Assembly: GCA_028284065.1 (NCBI GenBank)
Contig: JANQSJ010000013.1
Location: forward strand, 1 to 64,000
From: Parvularculaceae bacterium
Lineage (GTDB): Bacteria > Pseudomonadota > Alphaproteobacteria > Caulobacterales > Parvularculaceae
DNA: 64,000 nt
Direction: 5' to 3'
Part shown: one piece after another, positions 25,893 through 35,290 of the stretch
Position numbering within the stretch: position 1 is the stretch's first letter
Layout: every line of letters starts with the position of its first letter
Program-made: the position numbers and the translations under genes
The notes under the pieces: generated by a model
What the model was told of the DNA's origin: nothing
Databases searched by the model: none
The model's input: the letters and a program-made list of their open reading frames with translations, nothing else

Positions 25893-26828
25893 ATGAAGAC
25901 GCTTCCGCCCCTGAATGCGCTCCGAGCCTTCGAATCGGCTGCGCGACACCTTAGTTTTACTAAAGCAGCTGAGGAACTGCGGGTAACGCCCGGGGCCGTA
26001 AGCCAGCAGATCAAGACGCTTGAGGAGTTCATCGACGCGCGGGTGTTCCGGCGTTCGAAGCGCGCGCTGTTCCTCACCGACAATGCGCAAAGCGCATTGC
26101 CGGCCCTGCGCGCGGCGTTCGACAAGCTGGAGGAGGCCTCGCGCGCGCTTGCCGCGCCGGGAGACGCCAAGCGTCTCAATGTCTCCGTCGCCCCCTCGAT
26201 CGCCGCAAAATGGCTGGTGCCGCGTCTCGACGGCTTTCAGGAGCGCCACCCGGACTACGAGGTCTGGGTATCGGCGGACATGAATCTTGTGGATTTCGCC
26301 GTAGATGATGTCGACCTCGCCATCCGGTACGGGCCCGGCGGATATGACGGCCTCGCTTTGGAAAAGCTGATGGAGGAGACGATCCTGCCGGTCTGCAGCC
26401 CACGGCTGCTGTCGGCGGACGCGCCCCTCGCCGCGCCGCAGGACCTCGCCCGGTTCACGCTCCTGCACGACGGCAGCCCGGACAAGGACGACAGCGCGCC
26501 AACCTGGCCCATGTGGCTGAAAGCCGCCGGCGTCGAGGACGTCGACGGAACGCGCGGGCCTAAGTTCAATCAGTCGAGTCTTGTCATCGAAGCGGCGGTC
26601 GCCGGCCGCGGCGTCGCCCTCGCCAAGTCAGCGCTCGCGCTCGCAGATCTCGAAGCCGGACGGCTTGTGGTGCCTTTTGACCGATCGACGCCCTCGCGTT
26701 TCGCCTATTATGTCGTGCATCCCGCCTCGAAGGCCCGCGTCAAGGCGGTGCAGGCGTTCAAGGAATGGCTCACCGAAGAGGCGGCGGACACAATCGACGC
26801 GGCGGCGCTTGCGCCCCGTTCGACGTGA
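25893..26828 (+). CDS. LysR-family regulator, GcvA-like
   Basis: A 311-residue LysR-type regulator. The N terminus, LPPLNALRAFESAARHLSFT then KAAEELRVTPGAVSQQIKTL, is the GcvA/TrpI-like subgroup pattern; the effector domain follows (LNVSVAPSIAAKWLVPRLDG, VDDVDLAIRYGPGGYDGL, SSLVIEAAVAGRGVALA). It is divergent from the cys operon across 267 bp. LysR regulators usually control the neighbouring divergent genes, so regulation of sulfur assimilation is the first guess, though GcvA-type proteins regulate many other things and CysB-type proteins have a different N terminus. Confidence 0.88.
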   Translation: MKTLPPLNALRAFESAARHLSFTKAAEELRVTPGAVSQQIKTLEEFIDARVFRRSKRALFLTDNAQSALPALRAAFDKLEEASRALAAPGDAKRLNVSVAPSIAAKWLVPRLDGFQERHPDYEVWVSADMNLVDFAVDDVDLAIRYGPGGYDGLALEKLMEETILPVCSPRLLSADAPLAAPQDLARFTLLHDGSPDKDDSAPTWPMWLKAAGVEDVDGTRGPKFNQSSLVIEAAVAGRGVALAKSALALADLEAGRLVVPFDRSTPSRFAYYVVHPASKARVKAVQAFKEWLTEEAADTIDAAALAPRST

Positions 26829-27666
26829 TGACGGACTTAGTTGCAACTGGATCGCGGTTGGCGGCTTGAATTGCGATAGCGCAGCCGCGTTTTCGGATCG
26901 GCCGCCCGCTCCAGCATGCCGAGCCACTTTTTGGCCTCGACATCATTGCGAACCCGGAACCATATCCGGGGCAAGCTGTTAAGCCGTGCAAAAAGCCGGC
27001 TGGGGTTCGTGCGGGCCATTAGATCCGGGTCAAACGCCTAGCCCATTAAGGGCCGCTTCCTCCGTGCACCGCTTGCTGGCGTTCCGGACGGATAGAAAAT
27101 GCAGTTTTTTCAGAGAGATCGGCATTCTCGGCGTCCGGAATGATAGGACTTTCAGTCAGCTTCCTAACGCCATTTGCATTCGATGCGATCCAGGTCAACG
27201 GCTCTAGGCCATTGATTTCGCAGGCTAAAGAGGACCAGGCGCCTTACATTCGCTGCGCCCAGCTCCAGAGACGTCCCTCGCCGGACGCTTCGATCGCCGG
27301 ATTATCACTGTTCCGAATAGTTCAGTTGAAGGCGCCGCTTGCCGATCATGAACGGCCGCCCGCGCTCAAAGGGGGAGAGAGAAGCGCGAGCGGCCTGAAC
27401 AGCAAGGGACCCAAGGGGGAGAATCTAGGTCTTGTCTTGCGGGTACGACTCTGGTGGCGCCGCGAAGGAAATTCAAGATCAACCTTACGCTTCGTTGGAA
27501 AACTCACGTGAATTTCAACACGGCTAGTCGCTCTTAACGTGATAAAGCGCCGATTTGATCTACAGGACTAAAGTGGTCGAAGACGCCGCGACGCGCCGAA
27601 CGCATGCGATATCCGAACGAGCATGCCAGTATTCGCAAAGAATCGGCGCGCGCTCGACAAGGCGCC
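26829..27666. other. long region without a confident gene
   Basis: This 838-bp stretch between the LysR gene and the IscU-like gene holds only one weak candidate (a 60-residue minus-strand ORF, listed separately). GC content drops in the middle (27090-27200 and 27480-27560). An exact 9-bp inverted repeat, TTCCGGACG at 27082-27090 and CGTCCGGAA at 27132-27140, flanks a T-rich segment; it could be a structured RNA or chance. No tRNA-like cloverleaf was recognised. Confidence 0.4.
26837..27019 (-). CDS. hypothetical small basic protein
   Basis: A 60-residue ORF reading MARTNPSRLFARLNSLPRIW and ending RLRYRNSSRQPRSSCN, with a plausible amphipathic middle (DVEAKKWLGMLERAADPKTR). The composition looks protein-like and the codon choice matches neighbours, but no good ribosome binding site precedes the ATG and I recognise no family. 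It is convergent with the LysR gene, eight bp away. Confidence 0.35.
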   Translation of the reverse strand: MARTNPSRLFARLNSLPRIWFRVRNDVEAKKWLGMLERAADPKTRLRYRNSSRQPRSSCN

Positions 27667-28128
27667 TCAATCCCTGGGCTCCGCCCCGTCTTGAGGTCCG
27701 CCAGCCATTGCGCCTTCAACGCAGTCGGCGGCGGCCTGAAACACGAGCAACGTAGAGGCGTGCCGTTGCGGATATGCCGTTATCGGCTGAAGCGCCTTTA
27801 GGCTCGCCCAGCGCGCATCGGTCGGCGGCGCGCCGCCATTTCTCAGCATACGCTGCATCTCGTCGCGGACGCGGAGCACCTCTTCAAAAGACGCGCCGAT
27901 CGCCTGCGCCGTGAAGAGACCGGCCGCCGCCTGTCCGAGGGCGCACGCCTTCGCCCTGACGGCGATGTCGCTGATCCGCTCGCCGTCGAAGGCGAGGTCA
28001 AGCGAGACTTCCGACCCGCACACCCGGCTGACCCGCGTCGCCGTCGCGTCGGGCGCAGCGAGACGCGATGACGGCGGCAGGCTCGTCGCCGCCTCCAAAA
28101 GGGCTTCGGTGTAGATATCGCTTAGCAT
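27667..28128 (-). CDS. IscU/NifU-like iron-sulfur scaffold protein
   Basis: A 153-residue protein read from ATG 28128 with GAGG six bases upstream. The three scaffold cysteines are visible: C37 in RVCGSEVSLDL, C62 in AKACALGQAAAGL and C136 in AAADCVEGA, with the conserved LKALQPITAYPQRHASTLLV before the last. Canonical scaffold proteins have an aspartate or glycine-rich loop near the first cysteine; here it reads CGSEV, typical of the divergent alphaproteobacterial branch. It probably assembles or carries Fe-S clusters, though which pathway it serves is unclear. It lies 51 bp downstream of cysS on the same strand. Confidence 0.8.
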   Translation of the reverse strand: MLSDIYTEALLEAATSLPPSSRLAAPDATATRVSRVCGSEVSLDLAFDGERISDIAVRAKACALGQAAAGLFTAQAIGASFEEVLRVRDEMQRMLRNGGAPPTDARWASLKALQPITAYPQRHASTLLVFQAAADCVEGAMAGGPQDGAEPRD

Positions 28129-28179
28129 CAAAGCCTCAGATAATGGCCGCGCAACCGTGCGCCAAGGGCGGCGCTTGGG

Positions 28180-29568
28180 TCAGCCGCGACGCCACGTCGC
28201 GCCGTCAGGGCCGTCTTCAATGACGACGCCCGCCGCGGCCAGCTCATCGCGAATGGCGTCCGCGCGCGCAAAATCCTTCGCGTTACGGGCCGCTGCGCGC
28301 TCCTTCACGCGCGCGTCAATTGCTTCGGCGGATAGGCCGCCCTCTTCCGGCGCGCCTTTGAACCAATCCTCCGCAGACGAATGAAAGAACCCCAGCAGAT
28401 CGCCCGCGGCGCGCAGCGAGGCGGCGATCTGCGCCCTCTCGGCGCCTTCGGACGCCATCGCGCGATCGCGCGCGTCGTGCAGCGCAGCGAATGCCGCAGG
28501 CGTGTTCAAATCATCTTCGATCGCTTCAATGACGCCGGCCGGCGGCGCGGCCCCGTTCACCTCGACCGGCGTCTCCAGGAACAACCGATAAAACTTGTCG
28601 AGCTGGCGTTTCGACTGCGCGATGAGATCATCCGACCAGTCAAGGGGCTGACGGTAATGGGCGGACAAGAGCGCCCAACGCAGCGCCTCCCCGGGCCAGC
28701 GTTGCAGGAGATCGCGGGGCAGGACGACGTTGCCTTCCGACTTCGACATCTTGCCGGCGCCCATGCGCAGAAACCCGTTGTGCACCCAATATCGCGCAAG
28801 CGGCGCGCCGTTGGCGCAGGCGGATTGCGCGCATTCATTTTCATGGTGCGGAAACCGCAGATCCTGGCCGCCGCCATGGATGTCGATGGTCTCTCCCAGA
28901 ACCCGGGCGATCATGGCCGAGCATTCAAGGTGCCATCCGGGCCGCCCCTCGCCGTCAACGCCCCACGCCTTCGGCGCGGGCCAGCCGGGCTCGCCCGCCT
29001 TTGACGGCTTCCAGAGCACGAAATCGGTCGCATCGCGCTTATAGGGCGCAACGTCGACCCTGGCCCCGGCGCGAATTTCCTCCTGGTCTGCGCCGGAAAG
29101 CGCTCCATAGCCCTCGAACGCCGACACCGAGAAAAGGACATGGCCTTCCGCAGCATAGGCCGCGCCGGCGGCGAAAAGACGGTCGATCAGCGCCGTCATG
29201 TCTTCGATATGGCCCGTGGCCCGCGGCTCCACCGTTGGCGTCAGCACGTTCAGCGCCGCGGTTTCGGCCTTGTAGATCGCGGCGTATCTGTCGGTCAGCG
29301 CCTTGATCGGCTCGCCCGACGCGGCCGATGCGGCAATGATCTTGTCGTCAATATCAGTGAAGTTACGGGCATATATAACGGCCTCAGGCCCATAGGCGCG
29401 ACGTAATGTCCGAAATAAAAGATCGAAAACGACCGCCGCGCGGAAATTGCCGATATGAGCATGGTCGTAAACCGTCGGCCCGCAGACATACATGGTCACC
29501 CGCTCAGGATCGGCGGGCTCGAACGGGCGCTTCGCGCGCGCGGCGGTATCGTAGAGGGTGAGGGCCAT
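28180..29568 (-). CDS. cysS: cysteinyl-tRNA synthetase
   Basis: A 462-residue class I aminoacyl-tRNA synthetase read from ATG 29568 ([18 protein letters not shown]). [13 protein letters not shown] (29-41) combines the zinc-binding cysteine and the HIGH-like motif; [18 protein letters not shown] carries further zinc ligands, and KMSKSEGN is the second catalytic motif. It charges tRNA-Cys. No strong ribosome binding site precedes this ATG; an upstream in-frame start at 29607 would add 13 residues without homology. It is followed by the IscU-like gene. Confidence 0.96.
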   Translation of the reverse strand: MALTLYDTAARAKRPFEPADPERVTMYVCGPTVYDHAHIGNFRAAVVFDLLFRTLRRAYGPEAVIYARNFTDIDDKIIAASAASGEPIKALTDRYAAIYKAETAALNVLTPTVEPRATGHIEDMTALIDRLFAAGAAYAAEGHVLFSVSAFEGYGALSGADQEEIRAGARVDVAPYKRDATDFVLWKPSKAGEPGWPAPKAWGVDGEGRPGWHLECSAMIARVLGETIDIHGGGQDLRFPHHENECAQSACANGAPLARYWVHNGFLRMGAGKMSKSEGNVVLPRDLLQRWPGEALRWALLSAHYRQPLDWSDDLIAQSKRQLDKFYRLFLETPVEVNGAAPPAGVIEAIEDDLNTPAAFAALHDARDRAMASEGAERAQIAASLRAAGDLLGFFHSSAEDWFKGAPEEGGLSAEAIDARVKERAAARNAKDFARADAIRDELAAAGVVIEDGPDGATWRRG

Positions 29569-29775
29569 AACGAGAGGGTAGCTAGGCCGGGCGCTGAACG
29601 CGCGCAAGTCCGGGCCACGACCGCCGCAAGTCGCTAAAAAGCAGCCGGCTCACGCAGAAGCGACTTGGAAAAATTTAATCTGACACTAATCTATGTCCGT
29701 ACGTCTAACCGCTGACAACGCGTCTCTCCCCTGAGAATCGCGAATTTTGATCGCTGCTAACGATAGGACAGGCCC

Positions 29776-30405
29776 ATGAACGCCATTGCCTACGACGCGC
29801 CTGCGCGTGACCAATCCGACGACGTCGAGCTGCTTTCCGCGCGGCCGAGCCGCGCCGAAGCCGAAGACGCGGTGCGCACGCTGATCAAATGGGCGGGAGA
29901 CGATCCCGCCAGGGAGGGCCTCGCCGACACGCCAAAGCGGGTCGCCAAGGCCTTCGAGGAGTGGTTTTCGGGATACGACGTAGACCCCGAGGACGTTCTC
30001 GCCCGCACCTTCGAGGAAGTTGAGGGTTATGACGATATCGTCCTTCTAAAGAACATCCGGCTTGAAAGCTATTGCGAACACCACATGGCGCCAATCATCG
30101 GCAAGGCCAACGTGGCCTACTTGCCGACGGACCGGGTCGTTGGTATCTCAAAGCTCGCGCGCCTCATCGACGGCTATTCGAAGCGCCTTCAGGTGCAGGA
30201 AAAACTGACCGCGCAGATCGCGAACGCCATCGAGAACGCGCTTCGCCCGCGCGGCGTCGCCGTGATGATCTCCGCCGAGCACCAATGCATGTCGACGCGC
30301 GGCGTCCACAAGCATGACGTGGATACGGTCACCACCCGTTTCACAGGCGCCTTCAAGGATAATCCCGAGCTAGAGCGTCGTTTCCTGCGCCTCATCGAGG
30401 CGTAG
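29776..30405 (+). CDS. folE: GTP cyclohydrolase I
   Basis: A 209-residue enzyme with a variable N-terminal about 30 residues, then [40 protein letters not shown] and [20 protein letters not shown], and [16 protein letters not shown]. The zinc ligands are the cysteine and histidine of CEHH and the cysteine of HQCM. It converts GTP to 7,8-dihydroneopterin triphosphate, the first step of folate synthesis (and, in some bacteria, of queuosine). It is divergent from cysS and followed after 15 bp by hisI, so the two are co-transcribed. Confidence 0.96.
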   Translation: MNAIAYDAPARDQSDDVELLSARPSRAEAEDAVRTLIKWAGDDPAREGLADTPKRVAKAFEEWFSGYDVDPEDVLARTFEEVEGYDDIVLLKNIRLESYCEHHMAPIIGKANVAYLPTDRVVGISKLARLIDGYSKRLQVQEKLTAQIANAIENALRPRGVAVMISAEHQCMSTRGVHKHDVDTVTTRFTGAFKDNPELERRFLRLIEA

Positions 30406-30420
30406 GCGCTGGGCGCGGCG

Positions 30421-30825
30421 ATGGCGGGTTCCGGGGAGCGCACAGACAAGAAGGCGCTCGAAGAAGGAGACGCGCTGCGGCTTCGCTTCGACGCCAACGG
30501 GCTGGTCGCAGCCGCCGCGACGAGTGCGGCGGACGGCCGCCTCCTGATGATCGCGTGGATGAACGACGAGGCGCTGCGCGAAACCCTGCGCACGGGCGAA
30601 GCGCACTACTGGTCGCGCTCGCGCCGCAAGCTTTGGCGCAAGGGCGAAACTTCCGGAAACGTTCAGGCGGTTAAGGAGATTCGCGTCGACTGCGATCAGG
30701 ACGCTGTGGAGCTGGTGGTCGAGGAGGCCGGCCCCGCCTGCCACACCGGGCGGCGGACTTGCTTCTACCGGCGCATAGACGCCGACGGCGACGCGAAACT
30801 TGTCTTCGAAGACGCCGGGGATTGA
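30421..30825 (+). CDS. hisI: phosphoribosyl-AMP cyclohydrolase
   Basis: A 134-residue single-domain His[60 protein letters not shown] and GRRTCFYRR. The three cysteines bind zinc and the aspartates around CDQD bind the metal cofactor. It opens the purine ring of phosphoribosyl-AMP in histidine biosynthesis. There is no fused HisE domain. Pairing with folE (15 bp apart) is common in alphaproteobacteria; both enzymes are zinc purine-ring hydrolases. Confidence 0.95.
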   Translation: MAGSGERTDKKALEEGDALRLRFDANGLVAAAATSAADGRLLMIAWMNDEALRETLRTGEAHYWSRSRRKLWRKGETSGNVQAVKEIRVDCDQDAVELVVEEAGPACHTGRRTCFYRRIDADGDAKLVFEDAGD

Positions 30826-30930
30826 ACTGAAACGCGGTTTGCGAGTCGTCGAGTCGAAGCGCCATCCGTTCTTGCGGCGTGTCTTATCGCCAAGAACCGG
30901 CTCCCGCTTTTTGAGGGCGCGCCACGGGCG

Positions 30931-31725
30931 TCATCCCATCGAGATCGGGTTGGGCTGCTCCCGAATGCGCTTCTGGTCGCTGAGGTAAACGCTCACTGTC
31001 GCGCCGACGATCGTCGAATAGAACGTCACCGCCGCGATCATCACAAGCCAGCCGGGCGCCGGACCCATCGCCATACGGTCGAACATCACGGCAGGCGTCG
31101 TCAGCGGGACCGGGTGGATTACGATCTTCCCGAAATAGGCGAGGCCCTGAACGGTGAAAATCCAGAGATAGTTCCGCCGCAGGCGCCGGCCGAACGCGCG
31201 CAGAAAGGATATATGATGTTCCGGACGCCGATAGTCTTCGGCTAGGCGTTTCTGCCACCGGCCATCATCCTCATAGGATTCCCGCATCAGCAAAGGCGCG
31301 TAGAAGTTTATTTCGAGCCACCGCGCCCTGGCGCGCCAGACATTGAAATACCGATATCTGCGCGCCTCCAGAAACAGGAATACGGTGATCAGCACGCCAA
31401 CGAGGAGCAGCGGCAGGGCCGAAGCGTTGACCGACGAGTAACTGATCGACAGCGCGACGCCCAGCGACACGACCGACCAGTTGGTCGTCGCGTCAAGCCG
31501 CGTGCGCCAGGTGGTCGAGCGGTAGATCTCGCCGCGATAGAGGTGCGCGAGGGCGCCGATCTCCGCGCCGTCGAAGCACTCCTCGCGGCGGGCGACGAGG
31601 CCAGGCTGGCTTGCGCGCTGCGTCTCCATCGGCTTTTCGGCGCTTGCGCCTTTGCCGAGGGGGCGCTCGGCATCGCCGGGCGCTTCCGGCGGCGCATCCT
31701 GTTCACTCGCGGACGACATGGCCAT
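30931..31725 (-). CDS. DUF2270 membrane protein
   Basis: A 264-residue protein with a charged, low-complexity N terminus (about 1-45), then GALAHLYRGEIYRSTTWRTR and LDATTNWSVVSLGVALSISY, which is the DUF2270 (PF10028) signature, and membrane segments near 82-120 and 215-245. The family is found in archaea and bacteria; its function is unknown. The start could be ATG 31725 or the in-frame ATG at 31719; neither has a clear ribosome binding site. It is convergent with hisI and divergent from the MATE gene. Confidence 0.82.
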   Translation of the reverse strand: MAMSSASEQDAPPEAPGDAERPLGKGASAEKPMETQRASQPGLVARREECFDGAEIGALAHLYRGEIYRSTTWRTRLDATTNWSVVSLGVALSISYSSVNASALPLLLVGVLITVFLFLEARRYRYFNVWRARARWLEINFYAPLLMRESYEDDGRWQKRLAEDYRRPEHHISFLRAFGRRLRRNYLWIFTVQGLAYFGKIVIHPVPLTTPAVMFDRMAMGPAPGWLVMIAAVTFYSTIVGATVSVYLSDQKRIREQPNPISMG

Positions 31726-31885
31726 GGCATAGTCGACGTCGCGCGCGATGTCAGCAGCGGCGCCGAATGCGGGCTTCGCGAACGTGCGCCCGGCGCGCTT
31801 TCCCGCGGGCGCGTTGCCGCGCGCCGCCGCGTCGGCGATAAGGCGTCACGCGCCGCGCCCGGGCCGGCGTCCGGGGACCATTTCT

Positions 31886-33238
31886 TTGCCGTCCGATGCC
31901 GTCATTCCCACCGTCGGGCAGGCGCTCCGCCTCGCCGCGCCAGCCTCCCTCGCCGCCATGGCGACGCCGCTCCTTGGCCTTGTCGACGTGTGGGCGCTCG
32001 GCCAATCGGCGCGCCCCCTCGACATCGCGGCCGTCGGCTTCGGCGCGGTCATTTTCTCGCTCGCCTACTGGACATTCGGGTTTATCCGCATGGGCGTTGC
32101 GGGCCTCGCCGCGCAAGCCGCAGGCGCAGAAGACGAGGCGGAGGCGCGCGCCGTCCTCGGCCGCGGACTCATTCTCGGCGCAGGAGCGGGCCTCGCGCTC
32201 GTCCTCCTGCAATGGCCCATCGAACGCGGCGCGTTCGCCGCGCTCGGCGTCGGATCGGAAGCGAGCCCAGCGACATTCGACGGCGCCGCAGCCTATTTCC
32301 GCATCAGAATTTGGGGCGCGCCCTTCGCGGTCGCAACCTATGCGTTTTACGGCTGGCTGACCGCGAGAGGGCGTACGGATTATCTGATGGCGGCGAGTTG
32401 CTCGATGACCGGCATCAATATATTGCTCGACTACTGGCTGGTGGTCGACCTAGAGCGCGGCGCGTCCGGCGTCGCCCTCGGAACGCTGATCGCTGAGATC
32501 GCCGGCTTCGCCGTAGCGGGCGCGCTTGCGGCGCGTGTGATGGCGGCGTCCGGCGGGCTCTTCGCGCATTGGAGCCGGGCGCGCCTGCTCGACGCCGCAG
32601 CGCTGCGGCGCACGGCCGCCGTCAACCGCGACATCTTCATCCGTACGCTTCTTCTTACCCTCACCTTCGCCTGGTTCACCCAGCGCGGCGGCGCGTTCGG
32701 CGACGTCACGCTCGCGGCCAATCAGGCGCTTTTGCAGCTATTCCTGTTCACTGGCCTCGCGCTCGACGGCACGGCGATCGCCGCGGAGACGATGGTGGGC
32801 CAGGCGCTCGGCGACAGGGATCGCGACCGCGGACGCCGGCGACTCGATGGGGCGCTGAGGGCGACGAGCCTGCCAGCGGGCGCCCTCGCCCTCATTTTCG
32901 CGCTTGGCTACGCAGCGTTCGGGACCGAGATCGTCGCGCTCCTCACCGATGACGGCCCGATAAGGGCGACCGCCACGCGCTATCTGCCCTGGGTGGCGGT
33001 AAGCCCCCTCGTTCTTGTGGGCGCGTTCCAGCTCGACGGGATTTTTATCGGCGCGACGCGGGCGCGGGAGATGCGCAACGGCATGATCGTAAGCACGGCC
33101 TTCCTCGTCCCGGCCGCCATCGTTCTCGCGGACGCCTACGGCAATCACGGCCTCTGGGCCGCATTCACATTTTACTTTGCGCTCCGTGGACTGACGCTCG
33201 CGGCGTTCCTTCCGCGCGTGCGGGCGATGGCGTCATGA
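31886..33238 (+). CDS. MATE-family efflux protein, DinF-like
   Basis: About 450 residues with twelve membrane segments: TVGQALRLAAPASLAAMATP, LLGLVDVWALGQSARPLDIA and FGAVIFSLAYWTFGFIRMGV begin the first half; ERGASGVALGTLIAEIAGFA and FTGLALDGTAIAAETMVGQA mark the end of the first and the second half. This matches the MATE family (DinF branch) of cation-coupled multidrug exporters. The frame is open to an ATG at 31748, but those extra 46 residues are an Arg/Ala/Pro-rich run, and starting there would leave only 22 bp for two divergent promoters. TTG 31886, with GGGGAC upstream, is therefore preferred. The substrate is unknown. Confidence 0.83.
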   Translation: MPSDAVIPTVGQALRLAAPASLAAMATPLLGLVDVWALGQSARPLDIAAVGFGAVIFSLAYWTFGFIRMGVAGLAAQAAGAEDEAEARAVLGRGLILGAGAGLALVLLQWPIERGAFAALGVGSEASPATFDGAAAYFRIRIWGAPFAVATYAFYGWLTARGRTDYLMAASCSMTGINILLDYWLVVDLERGASGVALGTLIAEIAGFAVAGALAARVMAASGGLFAHWSRARLLDAAALRRTAAVNRDIFIRTLLLTLTFAWFTQRGGAFGDVTLAANQALLQLFLFTGLALDGTAIAAETMVGQALGDRDRDRGRRRLDGALRATSLPAGALALIFALGYAAFGTEIVALLTDDGPIRATATRYLPWVAVSPLVLVGAFQLDGIFIGATRAREMRNGMIVSTAFLVPAAIVLADAYGNHGLWAAFTFYFALRGLTLAAFLPRVRAMAS

Positions 33239-33970
33239 CGCCGCCAACGCCTCCTCCCAATGACGGCGATTGAAGCCGAGGAGCGTCAGCCAGACAGCAA
33301 GCGATAACTCGCCAACGAAAGCCGGCAGGAGGACGTAAGGGAAGAGCGTCTTTGCTAAGGCCGGCGCAGCCATGAAGGCGAAACTGTTCAGAAGATATCC
33401 GCACCCCCCGACAATGACGACCAAGCCGATGACGCGTGGAACAAGCCGGGAACGGATTATCAGCACGCCAAGCGTCAGGCAGTAAAGTCCGAAGAACACG
33501 AGACTAACGGCTACGCCAGCGGAAAACGTCCTCAAGGACTCATAGGCCAACCAGGCCCGTTGCGTCTCGAATTGCGCCGGGGCCGAAGATTCCGAGAGCA
33601 ATAGCTGCGCCGGCGCATACAGATTCACGACATTGGCGCCCTCGATAACGATCGCCGCCATGAAGAGCAGCGTCATGAGGAGCGCGGCGGACCTGAACCG
33701 GACGCCGAACGCGCGCGCAAACACCCAGATGACCGGAATGTTGAATGGGATGTAGCCAAGCGCGACGCCAAGTCCGACCCGGTAAAGCGCCTCTTGCTCA
33801 ATGATGTTCCGCGCTGTTTGGCCGGGATCGCCTGAAACGATCAGTTGGCCGCGGACTATCGCTTCGCCAAAAAGAGCGCCGGCGATGATGACGAGATAAC
33901 AGAACCCTGCAATCCGACCGCTCGGCATTCGCTGGACCGGCTCGAAGCTTATCTCCGTTGATTGCGACAT
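33233..33970 (-). CDS. DUF4386 family membrane protein
   Basis: A 245-residue protein with about six membrane helices: RIAGFCYLVIIAGALFGEAI, GLGVALGYIPFNIPVIWVFA, LMTLLFMAAIVIEGANVVNL, FSAGVAVSLVFFGLYCLTLG and VPRVIGLVVIVGGCGYLLNS are family blocks of DUF4386 (PF14329). The function is unknown. Its stop codon lies on the last sense codon of the convergent MATE gene (6-bp overlap). It ends in a short basic tail. Confidence 0.85.
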   Translation of the reverse strand: MSQSTEISFEPVQRMPSGRIAGFCYLVIIAGALFGEAIVRGQLIVSGDPGQTARNIIEQEALYRVGLGVALGYIPFNIPVIWVFARAFGVRFRSAALLMTLLFMAAIVIEGANVVNLYAPAQLLLSESSAPAQFETQRAWLAYESLRTFSAGVAVSLVFFGLYCLTLGVLIIRSRLVPRVIGLVVIVGGCGYLLNSFAFMAAPALAKTLFPYVLLPAFVGELSLAVWLTLLGFNRRHWEEALAAS

Positions 33971-34102
33971 TCGCCCCTCTGCGTGTCCGCCGACATATTA
34001 TTCAATCGAATCCAAATGCCAGCCGGATTTCGATAAGTTGAGGCTCTCTCCGGGCGAAACGCCGTTCAAGACGCATGCTCGGAGTAGCGCGAGGCGGTTT
34101 GA

Positions 34103-35164
34103 TCAGAGCTTGGCGCCGACGGCGTCCGCGACGCGAGCGTACCCATCCGCACGCAGGAGAACGGGAAGCTGCTCGACAATCTCACGCGCGAGGCCCGGCC
34201 CGCGATAGATGAGCGCGGTGTAGAGCTGGACGAGGGAAGCGCCATTCAGGATTTTCTCATAGGCGTCGCGCGCCGAAGAGACGCCGCCGACGCCGATAAG
34301 CGGCGTTTCCGGCCCCAGCGCGCGCGCCATGTCCGCAAGCAACCTCGTCGATGGAGCAAAGAGCGGCTTGCCCGACAGGCCGCCCATTTCGTCTTTATAG
34401 TGACCATCGAGCGTATCGGGGCGGGCGATCGTCGTGTTGGAGACGATAAGGCCGTCAACGCCGCTCGACCGCACGACGCCGGCGATGTCCGCCGCGTCCT
34501 CATCGGTGACGTCAGGCGCGATTTTCAGGAATACCGGCGCCCCTTCGGCGGCGACGGCGCGCGCTTTCAGGACCTTGTCAAGCAGCGCCTCGAGGGCGGC
34601 CCCGTCCTGAAGCGCGCGCAGGCCCGGCGTGTTCGGGGACGACACGTTGACGGTGAAGAAGTCGACAAGGCCCGCGAGACCCTCCACTCCGGCAACATAA
34701 TCAGCCGCCCGATCCGGGCTCTCCTTGTTGGCGCCGAGATTGGCGCCGACGACGCCGCGGCCGCCGCGACGCGCCGTCAAACGCGCCCTGAGACGCGCCG
34801 CGATCGCCGCCAGCCCGTCATTGTTGAAGCCGTACCGGTTAATGACCGCTTCGTCGGCGCGCAGACGAAAGACGCGCGGTCGCGGATTTCCGGCCTGCGG
34901 ACGCGGCGTCACCGCGCCAATCTCGACGAACCCAAAGCCGAGCCGCAAGCAGGCGTCCGGCGCTTCGGCGTTCTTGTCGAAGCCGGCGGCGAGCCCAATC
35001 GGGTTCGGGAAGGAGAGACCGGCGACGTCGGTCAGAAGCATCGGGTCAGGCGCAGACGGCGCGCTGGGCCCGAACCCAGCGGCGAGCGCCCGCACCGTCA
35101 GGCCATGCGCCGTCTCCGGCGGCAGCGCGGCGAGCGCCTTGGCGGCGATGTCGGCTAGGGCCAT
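34103..35164 (-). CDS. pyrD: quinone-dependent dihydroorotate dehydrogenase (class 2)
   Basis: A 353-residue flavoenzyme read from ATG 35164 with AGGAG nine bases upstream; a longer frame extends 5' without homology. The N-terminal helices (1-40) are the membrane-association segment of class 2 enzymes. FPNPIGLAAGFDKNAEA, NRYGFNNDG and the catalytic-loop NVSSPNTPG (serine base S176, as in class 2, rather than the cysteine of class 1) are conserved, followed by KIAPDVTDED and IGVGGVSSARDAYEKILNGA. It oxidises dihydroorotate with ubiquinone as acceptor in pyrimidine synthesis. It is divergent from the anion transporter gene. Confidence 0.96.
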   Translation of the reverse strand: MALADIAAKALAALPPETAHGLTVRALAAGFGPSAPSAPDPMLLTDVAGLSFPNPIGLAAGFDKNAEAPDACLRLGFGFVEIGAVTPRPQAGNPRPRVFRLRADEAVINRYGFNNDGLAAIAARLRARLTARRGGRGVVGANLGANKESPDRAADYVAGVEGLAGLVDFFTVNVSSPNTPGLRALQDGAALEALLDKVLKARAVAAEGAPVFLKIAPDVTDEDAADIAGVVRSSGVDGLIVSNTTIARPDTLDGHYKDEMGGLSGKPLFAPSTRLLADMARALGPETPLIGVGGVSSARDAYEKILNGASLVQLYTALIYRGPGLAREIVEQLPVLLRADGYARVADAVGAKL

Positions 35165-35290
35165 GATGCAGGCTCCTTTGACTCTGAAAGCGCGCCGTGC
35201 GCCCCGGGACGAGCATTCGGCGGCTTTACTCCCGCTTCCGCCTTCCCGACAAGCAGCCTTCCGGATGCGCCGCGAGGACACAAAAGACGC

